64,000 bases of DNA, taken from NCBI GenBank assembly GCA_024516035.1, contig JAMCCL010000068.1, positions 1 to 64,000 on the forward strand, given 5' to 3'. Positions within the stretch are counted from its first letter, which is position 1. Each line of letters begins with the position of its first letter. Shown in pieces: positions 22,835 through 37,412 of the stretch. Position numbers and translations under genes: made by a program. This DNA comes from Bactericera cockerelli. Taxonomy: Eukaryota; Arthropoda; Insecta; Hemiptera; Triozidae. The notes beneath the pieces are model-generated. The model did no database searches. It had not been told where the DNA came from and saw nothing but the letters and a program-made list of their open reading frames with translations.

Positions 22835-25800
22835 TAATTTCTCATCAACAAAATGGCGACCTCTCTGCAGTGACAATGACGTATGGTAGACAATCTGTGG
22901 CCGCGTTGGAAACATCATCAAAATGATATTTCATATTAATATTGTATCAGTTGTGGTAACATACAACCATATACAGGGTATCCACAACTATGAACCGGTG
23001 TATATTATACATAAGTATATTACAGGGCCTCCCATAGTAGAAATAATAATATGGACAATTGGACATAATGGGTGTTTCTCAGCTAGGTTTCAAACTCTCC
23101 TGTCAACTACTCGTTTGTTGAAATGATCGGATGAAATAGTATACGTTTAAGAAGGTTTGATGGGTAGAAATAAAAGATAGTAAAATACCATTTACTGAAA
23201 TATCAATATACTCTTTTGATCACTGGCGGTAGAAGAGATATACCTAGAAGAGATATGAATATGTCGATCAGATCAATCAAGATTTTGTCAAATCCATCTT
23301 TTTCTGATGTCAAATATAATTTGCAGTCGTTTCCAAAAAGTTAAAGCGGTATAGATTTCGGCAACTAGATGTATTCGTAAGTATTATTCAAGATATCTTC
23401 AATTTTTCAGTCTAGATAAAAAATCAACGTGATGTTTCAAACTCATAGGAGATAATTAATTTATTGGGTATATAGTTCAAGCACTGTGATATGGAAAAGG
23501 CATTATTTCCTCGTCAAAAGTAATCATGACACTTGGGAAAAAACCACAGAAAAAAAAACAATCCGAAAACAATTGATCAGGAAAGCCATGGATCGATCAT
23601 TGTAACTGCACAAAGGCCCAAACAAAAGTGTCAAAGAAGATACATCTGCTCATCATTTTAGCTTAAAAAAGTCACAAGTGACGGGCTTTTGTACAACTCC
23701 TGGTTGAGTTGACAAATTACTTTCTGACAGTTATTGTTCCTTTGAGTTTTTGTCGTTTGAGTCCGATGACTTAATCTGAGCTGTAAAGTTAGAACAACTT
23801 TTGATGTGTGCTACGGCAGAGTCCACCCTCTTACCCTCAAATGAGATAGGGTGTTTCCTCGTTCCTTTCCATGTAACATTGATTGAAATGGATGCGAAGG
23901 ATCTACAATATGTTGATAAGTGTGTCACCTACAACACTTATTTATCTGTGCATTTTTGTGAAATGTTTTATTTTTTATATAAAAAAAATGGTTTTGGACA
24001 CTGTAAAAATTACAAAATAATAAGAAATAGGTAATATGTATTAGCAATTTTTAAATTGATTTGAAAATTTGAAATGATTTTGGGTCCATAACATTAATAT
24101 TTGTATAAATCCAAAATATGTAGTTAATTTAAAATATTACCTATATAATATGTAAAAGGAAAAGTTTCCTTGAGGTAAGAAAAGTTTCCTTGAGACCACA
24201 CAGATCAAAATAGTTTATCTACGGTGGAAATCAAATCCACAAGCTAGAGGTTCAAAGGCAAGACTGATTTCGAACCTAAATAGGATGAAGCAGTGAGAAA
24301 ATCCCAGGCTCTGTCGCCTCATATTGCGTCTAGTAGCATGCTGCACAAACTTTGAATAACGTTATTTTTTTAATTATTCTCGTATTTAATATGAAGTGTG
24401 TAGATAATTTGCAATTATTAAATTACATGGTTTACTAGCTGTACTTACCTAATTGAATAATCCCCATTGCATACTTCCTATGGATTATTATGTAGCTGTC
24501 AGTAGCTGTGGGCTGTGGGTGTATCCAGTGGGTATTATACATGTGACTGGCGAAGCCATTTTCAAGACGCGAAGCCCCCAAATATTTTGGTGGATAGGAA
24601 ATCTTCTTTCTGTTTAATTTTCTGAGAATAGTAATTTTGAATCTGGAAGAAGTTTTGTAACAGCACGTGGGAACGTGGAATTTTGTACTAGGATGTGGAA
24701 TTTTGAATCAGCAGCATTAAACTCTTCATGACGCTGGATAAACAGATATTTATTTTGTGGTGGGCCGACAGTGGATACACTCTTTTTATAAGTAAGTAAC
24801 ATGCAATTCTTTCACCATGGATAACCTAGACAGTTGAGAGTAAATTAACCATAACAGATACCTGGATTAAACATAGGTACACCAATTCAGCGTGAATAGG
24901 AAAGTAGAAATCAATGATTCTATTGTTCTTCAAATTCTATTGATGCAATAAAAAATGTTGGCGACGATCTTTGGGTGCACAGTGATATTTATGTACTCAA
25001 ATCTCAAATACTGATACTGAGTATACAATAAGTTTATTAGGGAATGACAAGTCAGTCGTTAATACAAACAATAAATTGAGGCCACATTTTGGTCAATAAT
25101 GAACGCAAATAGCAAACAACTCAACATTCCCAAAACTGTCCTCGGAAAGGACAATTCTTGTTCGTTATTTCAATTAAACCAATCATATATTATTTGTCTA
25201 GTTTTTAATATTTAATATAATATCTCACAAAAAGCCATCACTTAGACATCATCTACCTAGTTATTAAATTAGGTACATAAAGAATTCTGGTAAATAGATA
25301 AATACCCAAGCGATAAATTTATCCAATCTCATAAGTCATTGTTATCTATCAGTTTTTATAGAAAAACAATTGTCAACATCCGGAGTGAATACAGGAGACT
25401 AAAAAATCTCTTTTTTTGATAATAAAATTCTGACATGGGATCTATAAACAGAGAGTAGACCAGCAGTCTAGCTGAGGGACTATTCCATGAGGTAGACCAG
25501 TTGTCTAAGCATGGGAATCATAAACAGAGAGTTGACGATTGACGAGAAGTCTGGCATATACATATGAGCACTATCAACGGGGAGTAGACCAGTGGGTAGA
25601 AAACAGAGATGAAGCCAGTGAGTCTAATGTATACTTACTGCCTGATAGTTAATGCGGGCAGTGTGGTAATTCATGCGTTTGGTTACCTTGCCTTATTCTA
25701 AATTATATCAATTTTTTTCATCTTATGAGTTCTGAAAATAGGTGATGAGAGTAAGGGTAAGGGCCTCCTCTTAAGGCTTCATTGTTTCTAGTTATGAAAA

Positions 25801-27535
25801 TTCTAGTACATTATTATTTATTATGATGTGATAAGATGTGGGTTTTTCTCAATTTACAAAGTTGTCAATCTAGATTCCTCCTATAGATTATTCCAGAAGA
25901 CGTAAATAGGGTTAAAGGAGAAGTAAGCAAGTAAGTGAGAAAAGATAAAATCATTCTCACATCAGTTACCGAAGTTGACCCTGTATTATTAGTCTCTTAT
26001 GATCTTTGCTAAGCTACCCAGCTGGCTTTCCCACTGCTACACATCTCTGTAGGGTATATTAAATCTATTTACTTATACATAAATTATAAAGCTGACTAAT
26101 CTATATCAATATTTTCTTTTGTTGTAAAATTCAGTTCCTGTTTCTATGCTATCCCTTCCCTTAACATTCGTCCCCGTCACAATCGTCCCTATCAATGGCG
26201 ACTTAACTCGAGTATTATTATTGCATTTTATTTTTGTTTAATAATCTGACATAGTTGCTCCATTATTAAAAATTTATTGTATGTTTGTAGAATCTAGTTA
26301 TAGTATGTATGTATAATAGAAACAGGAACTATTTTAGTAATGTTCCAGTTCTTCTCTGTTGATGCTTATTGATAAACCCTAACTCTAGTTCATTACACTA
26401 CAAAATTTTGTAATCTTAGTAAATTTCTGATCCACTAAAACCAAAAAGCCCATCAGTTATGCACTGACCTAAAGAGGATCATACATTAGAGGTCGTGTGT
26501 AAATTCTAAAGTGCAAAAAGAATCTATTTTGTTAGAGTTACAGGCTGAGAGACCAAATATGCGCGCATAATCGCATAATTATTATGAGCAGATCCAATCA
26601 TTCAGTGCAAAAAAACTTAAATGAGCCTCTTAAAATCAGTAACCATTTCCAGAAGCAATAATATAGCTTAGGTTTAACAATCTAATATAAAAAAGTAATC
26701 CATAATTACGTATTAGTTTTATAATAATTATTATTAAAAAATCCTTGGCGTAGTGGGACTTCGACTACTGTTGGTACAGTAAATAGAGCACTATACTAAA
26801 CTTAATGCAATATTTGTAGACATCTAGGTATACGTCTTATAGACATCTATTAAGTAAGATGATTATATTTTGTACTAAAGTTTAAACTATAAATAATAAT
26901 AATATCCTTGTTGCATGTTCTTTTTTCGGGGATAAAAAAAGAGTCCCCCATTTTTACAATTATTTCTGGGCGGAGCTTGGTTGTGAACCCTCATCAAAAT
27001 GTTAAACATTAAATTAAATGGATGAATGGCTTTTGTTCCCCCTCGAGTGTGTCCCTCAGCTGAGCACTAAGTGGGCATGAAAGGGCCTCTCATCTCAAGT
27101 GATGGCATTTACCCAAGTCATTTAGCACCTACGATTAGGAAGGATGTTTGGTTCATCGAGTTTTCATCATTCACTGAACTGACTCCGTGTAATTCATGCT
27201 GCTCTTATTCAAAGGATCCAAATTTGATCTTGTAAACAATTTTACAACTGCAGTGAAGCTGAAAATTACGGGCAACGTCATCTCCATTGAATTAGGAATT
27301 CACAGATACCTAAGTACCTCTATATTACACATTGAACCTATTATATTTACCGACATTTATGAATAGGGCAAAAAGTAGAATACTAATTCCGTGTACGTGA
27401 ATTATGTAGGCACACTTGGCTAATTCGAGGTGGTGAGATAATTCTATGGACGCCCAGATCCAATATCTAGTCTCCTTTCATGTCCATTTTTTCGATTTGG
27501 TTTTAACATCCTGATTTGAGTTATCGTTGCGAATA
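22835..27535. other. Long gene-free stretch
   Basis: AT-rich sequence with no supported gene. Minor features are a duplicated aaaagtttccttgag at about 24162 and 24181, loosely repeated agtagaccag words at 25450-25600, and a SINE-head-like fragment ccttggcgtagtgggact at about 26745 that resembles ctttggcgtaatgggact at about 29140. Open frames of 60-77 codons here have no motifs. Confidence 0.4.
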
Positions 27536-27539
27536 GAAC

Positions 27540-27695
27540 CAGCTACCCAAATTATCCTCAGCCCAGCCTGGGTTCGGCCGGAAATGTTCTTACCTTATGG
27601 AGAAAAAAAAATATAGGAAAATTCTGCACAACCCGTGGATCAAACTCAGGATCTCTGGACCACGGAGACCACGGGAGGCTGGCGAAGCTGTTTCA
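27540..27695 (-). repeat. tRNA-like SINE remnant
   Basis: The plus strand reads cccagcctgggttcgg, an A-rich patch, then acccgtggatcaaactcagg and ctctggaccacggagaccac. On the minus strand this is a tRNA-like head with a B box and a body. No acceptor stem forms. Confidence 0.4.
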
Positions 27696-27699
27696 TACC

Positions 27700-30600
27700 T
27701 CACCAGTAAAGTCACAACATAAAAGATTTTAAGTGTGAAGAAGATTAAACCTTCACGAATAATATTAATCCTCCACTAGAAGCCGCTTGCCAGAGGAATA
27801 GCTCATTCTGTATTTGCTCCTTTTCTCTCTCATCTGGGGAGGGGTGGGGGTTAACCAAACAAAAGTTTTCATTATAAACTTTGCGAGCAATTTAATAGGA
27901 AACCCCAGAACATGTGTTGCACCTGTATGTTACAAGGGAGGCCGGGATGTGGCGTCTCAATCAAGGAGGCGAGGGTGATAATCTTCTTCCAGGATTTCGA
28001 ATGGCGGAACTTTTCAGCCGTGACAGTATCTTAAATACCTACCTACAGTTTTGTAATCCTCATCATATAAGAGTATACTGTTGTGTTTTTTTACAAGAGT
28101 TGGAAGAATCAGACGTGCTTTGATCCAAACTCAGGAGCTGTGTTTGGCCGTTTGAATACTGTCTGGTAAAAAAAGCAAAAGGTATCATTGTTGTTCATGT
28201 ACAATATGTACATCTATAAACAATGTGACAAATGGTTGTTAGTCTCATTTAACTAGTTTCTTGTGTAATTTTATAGACGAAATCACTAAAGCACCGTCGA
28301 TAGACAATTTTCTCTGTTCAGCTCTTACCAGAATAACAACAAAAGTACATGTAAAATACAATTGGATACTTATATACCTAGTTAGATGTTGTTGCATTGC
28401 TTAGAAATTGAAAAGGCTAGGAAATGCTAGTCGATTTGAAAGAATCACTGAAGTGTTGAAGTATGCGATCATTTGATTAAAAAAAACCATTAACAAAATA
28501 TCAAGCAACAAGAGACATTTTGGCACCAATACTTTTTAGGGTTCATTTATTTCATTACTAAAAGTATAATCAACCGTCCAAACCAAGTAGGTACGTGCAA
28601 TTTATTCCAGATCATTAGAGCAGAAGTCCTCGATTTTATGAATCTTCCGAAGACACTTGGACGAAGGCAGAGGTCAACAATTCAAACAGTTGGCACGGAC
28701 CAAATTCTAACGTTTTACATCAAAAATATCAATGAATTGAATCGGTCACCTATTTGTAGAAGTTATTTCGACATAAGAATGTAGTTATGTATTGTACAGG
28801 GACCTTTACTCTACTATGTGGAATTGTGGACAAGAAGTGTGAAATTATCTTTTAAATTTTATCTAAAACCCATCATTCATTCTAATTCATTCTCTCACAA
28901 AGGAGAGGGGATATCGAATATCTTTTCTTGAAATTCAGACGCATGGGGATTTGAGCCAGTGGTATGTGTAGGTAATATCGTCGTTGGCGTTTTTTGAGAT
29001 CAGCATCTTCGAGATTCAAGCTTATTCGGTGAGTATTAAAACTTATCAATCAGTCTGAGTTTTAAGAGTAGCTAATACCTACATCGCCACTGTCGGCTCA
29101 TATCCCAATTCCTGATTATTCCATAAGATTGTATTGAACCTTTGGCGTAATGGGACTACCTGGGATGACACTGCTGACAGTCTAAATAAAGCACTACTTA
29201 CTTACTTAATGAATATTGAATATTAATGTATTTGTAGTTACCTATACATATATCGGGAGTACTCGAACTTAATAAACTTTATGTTATACCAATGTATAGG
29301 TATAATCTATATCTATTTAAAAAAAAACTGCTGCAATAACTATCCAACTACTGCAACAATTATTTAACTGAACTGCTAAACCCTACTACCTGAAAAGTAC
29401 CCTATATTAGTATAGACCTGCATTATGTATAGATATTAGTATCTCCAATCGTATTAGCACATTACACCTAGTTAATTTTATAACTACTTATCTATATTTA
29501 TAAAATTATTTCAAATAGGTAAATGTATGTAAATTGTAACTAGATAACGTAAAATTCGAAATTTTGTAATGTACTGGTATAATTTAAGCAGTACCTAGTG
29601 TTATATCGTTACGTTTTCTGATGGACAGCGTACCTATTACCTATGTATATGAGAATATGGTTGCCACCATACCTCATCCAGTAAATAGCTAATCACTCAT
29701 CTGTAAAATCATCAAACGAGCAGTGATTTCTTCGGGGGTTCATTGATAATTTTGCTATCAGGGCTGGTATAGAAGCTAACTGTTTATCAACGATATACTA
29801 CTTGGAAATAGCATTGATTTTATTGAAACATCTATCTCTGTTACCTATGCTTGATGTCAAGGATAGTACATAACTTTATATTGGGTTTGAACAACTGAGT
29901 TGTGGAGACCAAAGAATTTTTCTTTAAGTGATCTACTAATACAGAAAAAATCTATTTGATCTTGTTTTCGAAGTCAATCATACAAAATTTCAAAATAATT
30001 ATTTGTGGTAGGTATATTCGTATTTTAACTTTACACTTGAATAATACCGAAATTCAGACAGTAGGTAGCCAGATTGTTCAAGTCTGATCTCCTTAAAAAC
30101 ATCAAATGCCATCCCTGAGACGATTCCAATACTATTTTTACGAGAGTAAAATTCAGTTGACAACAAACAATAAAAAAGAGAACATTGAAAAAGTCGGAAA
30201 TCCTTTGACAAAAAGATTTCTGAAGGGGGGTTAATCTATATTTTTCTTTGGCTTGTTTGAATTAGAAAACCCAAAGATGCAGAAAATTAGAGATCTATTG
30301 GATGCGTAGCCCCAGGCTTCAGAAGTCACGGCAGATGTTTCTTTTCCATCATCAGATTTACTGCGAGCAACAATGAAAATACAATATTTTGGTATAATTT
30401 GTTAATATAGGCGAATTATCTTTTGTTGGTTGGATAGTTTGAACGAAATAAAATAATATTTAAGTTGGCGAGACTGGGTGGTTGATGAATATTAGAATGA
30501 TTTAGGTTTACAGGGTGTTTCACGTAAAAGATATCTTGCTTATGAGTTTTCTGCTTATGAGTTTTAATTATTTCGAAGATTATGTAGTATACCCTAATTT

Positions 30601-33600
30601 ATAGATAGCCAAAAACCATACAGTTTACAGACTAAGTTTGTCACAAATACTGAAACTCACCTACCTAAAATTCATCACCATTTTTTAGGCCTCGAATCAA
30701 CAACCTCCAGGTTCACTGCCTTAACGATTGAACTGCTGAGGTTGTTTGCTGGTTGTTAGGATAGAAAGTACGACCTACCTATATGAATGAGAGTGAGTAC
30801 ATTCAGAGCGGAGGTAGAAGACTCTGGAGGGAACTTGAAGATGAAGTAATTAGCAGGGAGAGCACATCGCCATCATTAGCAAACACGATAAGAACGTCGT
30901 TAGCTATTATACAGAGTACGAAGCTTGTATAATGTATGAATATAGTCGGTAATTACAATTTAATATAATAATATTGTACCCTCGCCTTTATTTACCTCTT
31001 CAGTGTACACCACTTCAAATTAATTTGGGTCGATTATCCAACAATTTATGGCGAAAAATGAAAAGAAAAATTCGACTCTCTCACGTCTAAAAATCGACAA
31101 AAAAAGACTTTTGGGTTCAATGTAGCCAAATGATGTAACCCATTTTAGCAGGGTACATGGGCTTTTGCGGGGTCTTTCGGTTTCGGAAGTGCACGCGTGC
31201 CTCCTCCTCACACGTGCACATCGTGCCGTGCCCAAAGCGATTCCCCCCCCCCTCCTCCTGGATTGGTGGAACTATTTTTCATTTACTTTGATTCACCCAC
31301 CTTTTTATTTTAATTTGTAGTTATAATTTGTAGGTATTGATGATTATTTGTAGGTATTGAAAATAGGTTGAAACTCCGAGTTGATGACTCGTTCTGGCCC
31401 ATCTTAAATGTAATCTTGTTTTATAAATTGGTCTCACACATACAGAAAAAATTGACTGCGATTTTTGCTTCTTTTTTATTTATTTGTTTGAATTTAGTTT
31501 TTTAGCCGAAAAAATATTTTATTTAAAACTTTGGCTAGAATCAAAGTAATACTTTGTGACTGGAATTCAATATTAGTTTTCTTATTTAATTTACAATCAT
31601 CTGCTTACGGCCACAAAACTTAGGTAAGGATATACATTTTAGAGCTTTCAATATCACTGAATTAGTGTGATCGATTATTAGGGGACGTTGATTATTATCG
31701 ATTTTCCGTTTGGTCGTAGCGATCGAAAGAATCCGGTGATAACTTCTTGTTCCTAGTGTAGATTCTTAAGAAGCAAACCTGGTGAACCCACTAGCTACAC
31801 GAGTATAGTAAGTTGTAGGAATTATTAATAAAATTGAAAGCTGTCAAAATAAAAATGATGGAAAAATAAATAAACATTGCGTAGGTTAGTAGGTATGTGT
31901 CTAATTGTTACAGTTTGGTCTGGTTTTACTACCTGCAAGGCAAAGGAATCATTCTCTGAAGAGGGAGTAATCTATTTACTTCCAGAACATTGTACCAACC
32001 TCTGAGCCGAGTCTAGGCGCTTTCTATTTTCTTAGTAGTTCCCTCAGGTTGTGCTGATGATGAAGGATGGTATAAGACATACATACAATATGATAGTCAA
32101 AGTGACTTTTACGCCAAGTACTCATTGTGCTCACTAAAGAATATAATAAATATACTAAAACATTTTTTATGTTTATTTTAATAATAATAAAATTAAATCA
32201 GTATCAGTGTAAAGAGAAAAGTGCGAAGTTGCATATTAGACGTATAGTTATTAATATCTGAACATATTTACATACCTGGACAGCAGACTGCTGTTTCGAG
32301 CTTTTTTGTTCTCATCAGCAGGAAATCATTAGTCAAAATGGTGGTTCTGTGAACTGTGGACCTCACTCAGATTCTTTGATCGAATTCATCGAATTTAAAA
32401 TATTGAGTCAAACATATAAAAAATTATATTCGGCCAAAATCATTTTTTATATTCTACTTGTCAAAACTTTTTCTACATACCTACCTACTATAACTATCTA
32501 TACCTAATATTTTATCTTGTTACCCTCAGCCAAGTTTGGATATTCAAAATGTTTTGAACAAAGTTTTTCATTTTGTAATATTTTTTATCAAAAATACTTA
32601 AAATTATTTTATAAGGCGAGAAAAAAATATAGGGGGAAAATAGCAACATTAAAGTTGTTTCTTTTAAAATTACATGATACCATTAAATCTACAGGGACTG
32701 AGATTATTCGTCACTAAATGCGAACTCATCAGGATAAAAATAAATTATTCTTTTATAAATGTCAAAAGAAGTTGTAAAAGCTGTTTATAATATTTTGATT
32801 ATGAACTGAAATATGTCGGTATTTCTTTTATCGTAATAGTAATACCCATTAACTTTTTAGTTGAATTTACTGTGCACTATTTTTTTTATATATTTCTATA
32901 TGCCTACCCGACGTACGTAGTATTGCCATATTTTATTAAAAAAAATTTGTTTTTTTGCTACCAAGTTATAAGTTATGTGTTGTTGGTTGTTGGTCATATT
33001 TATTTAGAGGTAGGGTAATGGACTAAACACTAATGTCACACTAGAATAATATAAAGCATGAAGGTGGTCTCTTTCTGAATAGAATAAAGCTAGTTGAGGA
33101 TCCTGGAGATGCAGCATGCGAGTCACTCATTATAGATTGTTCTTTCCCTGGAAAAATATCTCTGGAAAAAAAAAGAAAATAAAAAGACGAGAAAAAAGTC
33201 ATAAATCTTGCTCGAGATATTCAAAACACTTGTTTAAAGTTAAAATGGAAGATTGATATCATTTGATGGAAGTAGAGGGAGGGGTGGGGGAAGGGGGGGG
33301 GTGTTAATGACGCAAACGACGACGCTTATGAAAAGTGGCGTCGATTTGTTTTCCTCCTGACGTACAAATCTGCTGACTGATTGGAGCTCATCAAGCTGAA
33401 TATTGTTTTATTTGGATTTGCGCTGCCTGTCCAGATGTGCCCCGTGTTTTTTTTTATTCAGGAAAGAATATTTTCAGCTTTCCAGATCTCATAAGCAAAT
33501 ATTATGCACGCGCTGGATCAAGTCACGCGTGTTGGTCGCGACGAGGAAGTCGCGAGTTTATACACCAATGACGGATGCGGATTTGCGGAACCCATACATG

Positions 33601-34420
33601 CTAGATAGATATGAGAGATGAAATAAATGGATTGCTAGGACTAGGACTATGTTGCTGTACTGAATATCGTTAATTCGTTATACTAGCTGTACCCCTCACT
33701 TAAGAATAAAGTATAATATGTTAGTATACTAAACAGTTTACCTGTACAGTTTACCATGGTAAAAAAGTTACTGCAGCTTTTGAATTTTTCGAAAATCTCG
33801 AAAATGTGTGTATTGTTAGTTTAGAATAAAGAACAATTAAATAAAATCTGTTAACATGACATAAAAATCCTAAAAGTGTAGGTACCTACCAAACCTACCA
33901 TAATTATTATTATTTTTTGAGAAATTTATATACCTACATACAAAAATTATCTTTCCCCATCAGCATTACTTCTAGGAGTTCCAGGTAACATGATGACATT
34001 CTTGTAGCACATTTTTCCTTTTGAAATCCATCCGGGATTGTGTTGAAATCTCAACCTCAGAGGTCAAGAAAAAGGAACACAACATGTAGTAAACAAAAAA
34101 ATAATGATAAATCCTATGTGGACCACACAGACCCACTCAAAGTGTTGCTTGTTCGTCATGGAGATAGTCTTCACACTCTCGTTTTTTCCCTCTTTTTCCT
34201 GTAATATTATTATGTTAAGACCTTCATTATTCATAATAAATTATATTTTCTTCTCATTTTATTCTGTAATTCTGTTATTGTTTATTTATTTTATGTATAT
34301 ATAGGTACCCAATAGATTTATACATGTAATAAATATCTATTTCAGTAAATTGGTATAATAGGTAGTTAGAAAAGGTCATATCTAGTTTATAGTACATGGT
34401 ACCTATAGTAACGAAGGCAA
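27700..34420. other. Long gene-free stretch with minor repeats
   Basis: No gene is supported. A decayed family B SINE head (minus) lies at 30670-30745 (aacctccaggttcactgcct). A GC-rich island at 31140-31250 holds acacgtgcac and a C-run, and another at 33280-33345 holds a G-run. A 72-codon frame at 33403 has no motif. The rest is AT-rich and plain. Confidence 0.4.
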
Positions 34421-35167
34421 TAGGTGAGTTCGGTGCGAAGATTACCCGCACCTTTTTCGCATGTATGAATTCGGTGCCGCCGAAAAAAGGTGATGTATGA
34501 GTTCGGTGCGGTCCTAATGACTTATAAATTGATTGTTTTTTTATAATGTACTCTGTTGCTTGTTAACAGTCATCCTGCTTTTATTTTGTTAGTAGATTAT
34601 GTTGTAGACAGTTACATTCAGCAAGGCTGTCCATTTCCTCCTTGAAGGCCATGCCTAAGGTTAATAGTAGGGTTAGGTAAAATACAATGAAGGCCATGCC
34701 TTGGGTTTATAGTAGGGTTAGGTAAAATACAAAGAAGGCCATGCCTTGGGTTTATAGTAGGGTTAGGTAAAATACAATGAAGGCCATGCCTTGGGTTTAT
34801 AGTAGGGTTAGGTAAAATACAATGAAGGCCATGCCTTGGGTTTATAGTAGGGTTAGGTAAAATACAATGAAGGCCATGCCTTGGGTTTATAGTAGGGTTA
34901 GGTAAAATACAATGAAGGCCATGCCTTGGGTTTATAGTAGGGTTAGGTAAAATACAATGAAGGCCATGCCTCGGTTTATTAATTGGAGGCCATGCCTATA
35001 AGGAAAAAAATACTATAATTACCTGATCATCAGGGCAAGTACCAGGGCACCGAATTCATACATGACCTTTTTTAGGCGGCACCGAATTCATACATGACCT
35101 TTTTTAGGCGGCACCGAACTCATACGTTTTTTTATTTTCCGCACCGAACTCATACGTAGCCACCTAA
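34421..35167. mobile_element. Inverted-repeat element around a minisatellite
   Basis: Left 34421-34515 repeats gagttcggtgcg/gaattcggtgccgcc. Right 35044-35167 has the reverse complements (ggcaccgaattcatacatga three times in variants, ending cgtagccaccta). Outermost words taggtg and caccta pair. The inner words (g)ccgcc(g/t)aaaaaaggt are shared between arms. The core carries the 45-bp array. No coding is seen. A non-autonomous DNA transposon with amplified subterminal repeats fits best; no clear target duplication was found. Confidence 0.6.
34645..34990. repeat. 45-bp minisatellite, about 8 copies
   Basis: The unit aaggccatgccttgggttta + tagtagggttaggtaaaatacaatg starts at 34645 and repeats every 45 bases (ggcc at 34647, 34692, 34737, 34782, 34827, 34872, 34917, 34962). 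The first unit (taaggttaa) and last (tcggttta) are variant. Central copies look identical, so the array expanded recently. Confidence 0.95.
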
Positions 35168-35169
35168 AG

Positions 35170-36239
35170 GTATCATCCTATGAGCATTTGACTTAATTTA
35201 TAATTCTATTAATCTAGCTGTCAAATCTATGATATTGCCATCATTAGTCTTGAAAATATGTTTATTATTAATATCATCATATTTATTACAGATTCGTTCT
35301 ACATCACAAATTGGTTCATGTGACAGTATGTTACACCCTTGTAATACCAACTACTTTACGAAGGTATGTACCGTTCTACCGTCCTGTAAGTTTGCAGTAA
35401 GTGAGAATCAAGGGTGCGACATTCATTTACATCGAATGTACATTAACCATGTCTTTCTTTTGTTGGAGCGAAGAACAACTAAAGATATGTCTCCCAGGAA
35501 TGGTAGAGGGCTAGAAAAGGCAGCATGGACGAAAGTGACAATGATTGAACTGTATCCTGTAGAACAGCTAAGCATTCAGACTTCAGAGGTTTTTCTTATA
35601 TAAAAACAACCATACGGCAAATTTGAAATTTGGTAAAATACCTAATTATAGCAGAATGATACCAACCTCACCCATGAGGAATAGGTTGGTCGATGCCAAC
35701 CCTAACTAGGTATAGGGAAAAACAAAGTGAAAAAGAAGAATATTAGTTTTGAGAAATATGATGTAGGTAATAATAATACTATTGCAAGTAAAAATTTATT
35801 AATTTTTTTTTTATATATTAGGTAATGGAATTCACAATCATATCACATACTAATAGCATATCACATTTATGCTAAAGGAATAATTCATGCTCTATTATTA
35901 AAAATACAAACTTATCTACTATCTAATACTTCATTTTTAATGCACCTAAAGAACTTTATTATGAATAAAATTATAAACTATCAATGTGAATACGTCTTCA
36001 TATAAATTAATGATCATTAATTTAAACGTAATAGACACAGATTTTAAATCAGTTTGTGACAAATGCTGGGAGAACGTTTAGTTCCGCACCGCTGCATGTA
36101 ATGATCCTGTCCCCTCCCAGATCCTGTAATATTGGATTTCATAATCATTCCTTCGCTGCTGCCCTTTTATTTTTGCCTGAAACAGGTCCTTTATTCAACC
36201 GCTAAAGTTAATATGTCACACCTTGTCGCTATTTGACTC
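35170..36239. other. Gene-free flank of the LTR element
   Basis: An open frame of 124 codons at 35229-35603 (+) has a hydrophobic start and several cysteines but no recognised motif or clear exon signals. I do not call it a gene. The remainder is AT-rich. Confidence 0.4.
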
Positions 36240-36243
36240 GTAT

Positions 36244-36690
36244 TGTATGATCTAATCACCGTCATGTTCGGGTGATCGTTTGAGGAACAGGATCGTTCGG
36301 AGGCGATCCCTGATCATCCTCAAAGGCGGTTGGGATGGCCTATGGCCAAGTGTTCGGATACGCCATCATACCTTAAAACTAAATAATTAAAGTTAAGAAA
36401 ATAAAAGAAAGGAGACCAATGTTGGAGTAGAGATAATGTCACTTATATATAATTATACATTAATAATTATTGTTAACAAACACTGAACGTATTAAGATGG
36501 TACACAAATAATATCCCGGCGGGCACTCGCGCTATTCGGATACCGAACTGGCTGCGCTCTCGTCATAGAGCGGGTAAGACAAGACTGACTGCCTAATGGT
36601 CTAGTCAGAACCACTTTCGATGGCTGAGCTTTCCTGCTGACTCAGTCGACAGACCTATGGTTTTGCGGATCATCAAACACCGGCAAACCA
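36244..36690 (-). repeat. 3' LTR (447 bp)
   Basis: Plus-strand ends are TGTATGATC...GGCAAACCA. I compared it with 53905-54351 along the full 447 bases and found no difference. On the minus strand it holds a TCAGTG initiator-like word near the middle, as in gypsy-type TATA-less LTR promoters, and AT-rich sequence after it. Confidence 0.95.
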
Positions 36691-36708
36691 TCTTTCCTTT
36701 ACTTTAAA
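36691..36708 (-). promoter_or_regulatory. Polypurine tract
   Basis: The minus strand reads tttaaagtaaaggaaaga directly before the 3' LTR. This is the expected site where plus-strand DNA synthesis would be primed. A 16-base exact copy is present at 46604-46619. Confidence 0.85.
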
Positions 36709-37156
36709 CATCGATCGTCCTCGATTGACTGGTCCTCATGATTGAAAGCTCCAAACCATCTTTCCTAAGCCTACACGGTGAAAAACCAACTGCGAAATTT
36801 AACATAGTATTGTGATTAATTAAACATACGGGGGACCCTTGCAAAGTTAGCATACGCGATATTTTCGACTTTAGCATAAAGTGGTTAGCATAATTTATGC
36901 TAACGAAATTTGTCAAAAGTCGTGACGTCATAGTTGTGACGTCATTACTTTTATGCCAACGGATGTATAAAGTTATGCTATTGTTCAATTCAATTCAATT
37001 CATTGATAGCATAATAACATGTTTAACTTGCATAGTCTGTGCTCTGAATTTCATTTGTTTAACATAACATTATACGTATCTTAGCATAAAGTAATTCGCC
37101 TATCATAAAGATTATGCATACTTGCTGTGTCATTTTCATACCAGTATACGAAGTAA

Positions 37157-37412
37157 GCATAGTGTTATGCTAACTGTTATGCGAAGTAGGCATACTGTTT
37201 AAAACCGCATGCTAACGTTGGCATAGTGTTATGCTAACTGTTATGCGAAGTAGGCATACTGTTAAAAACCGCATGCTAACGTTGGCATAGTGTTATGCTA
37301 ACTGTTATGCGAAGTAGGCATACTGTTAAAAACCGCATGCTAACGTTGGCATAGTGTTATGCTAACTATTATGCAAAGTAGGCATAACAATATGCGAACG
37401 TTGGTATGGTCA
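37157..37412. repeat. 64-bp tandem array of gcata/tatgc units
   Basis: The words gcatagtgttatgctaact, gttatgcgaagtaggcatac and accgcatgctaacgttg recur every 64 bases (gcatag at 37157, 37221, 37285, 37349). The last unit is variant. Each unit itself contains short inverted gcata/tatgc pairs. Confidence 0.95.

Noticed and set aside
35229..35603. 124-codon open frame with hydrophobic start and several cysteines
   Set aside because: No recognisable domain or clear exon signals, AT-rich codons and repeat-rich surroundings; kept only as a note.
36704..36988. 94-codon minus-strand open frame beside the 3' LTR
   Set aside because: It crosses the nested-element boundary and palindromic repeats; no env or other motif.
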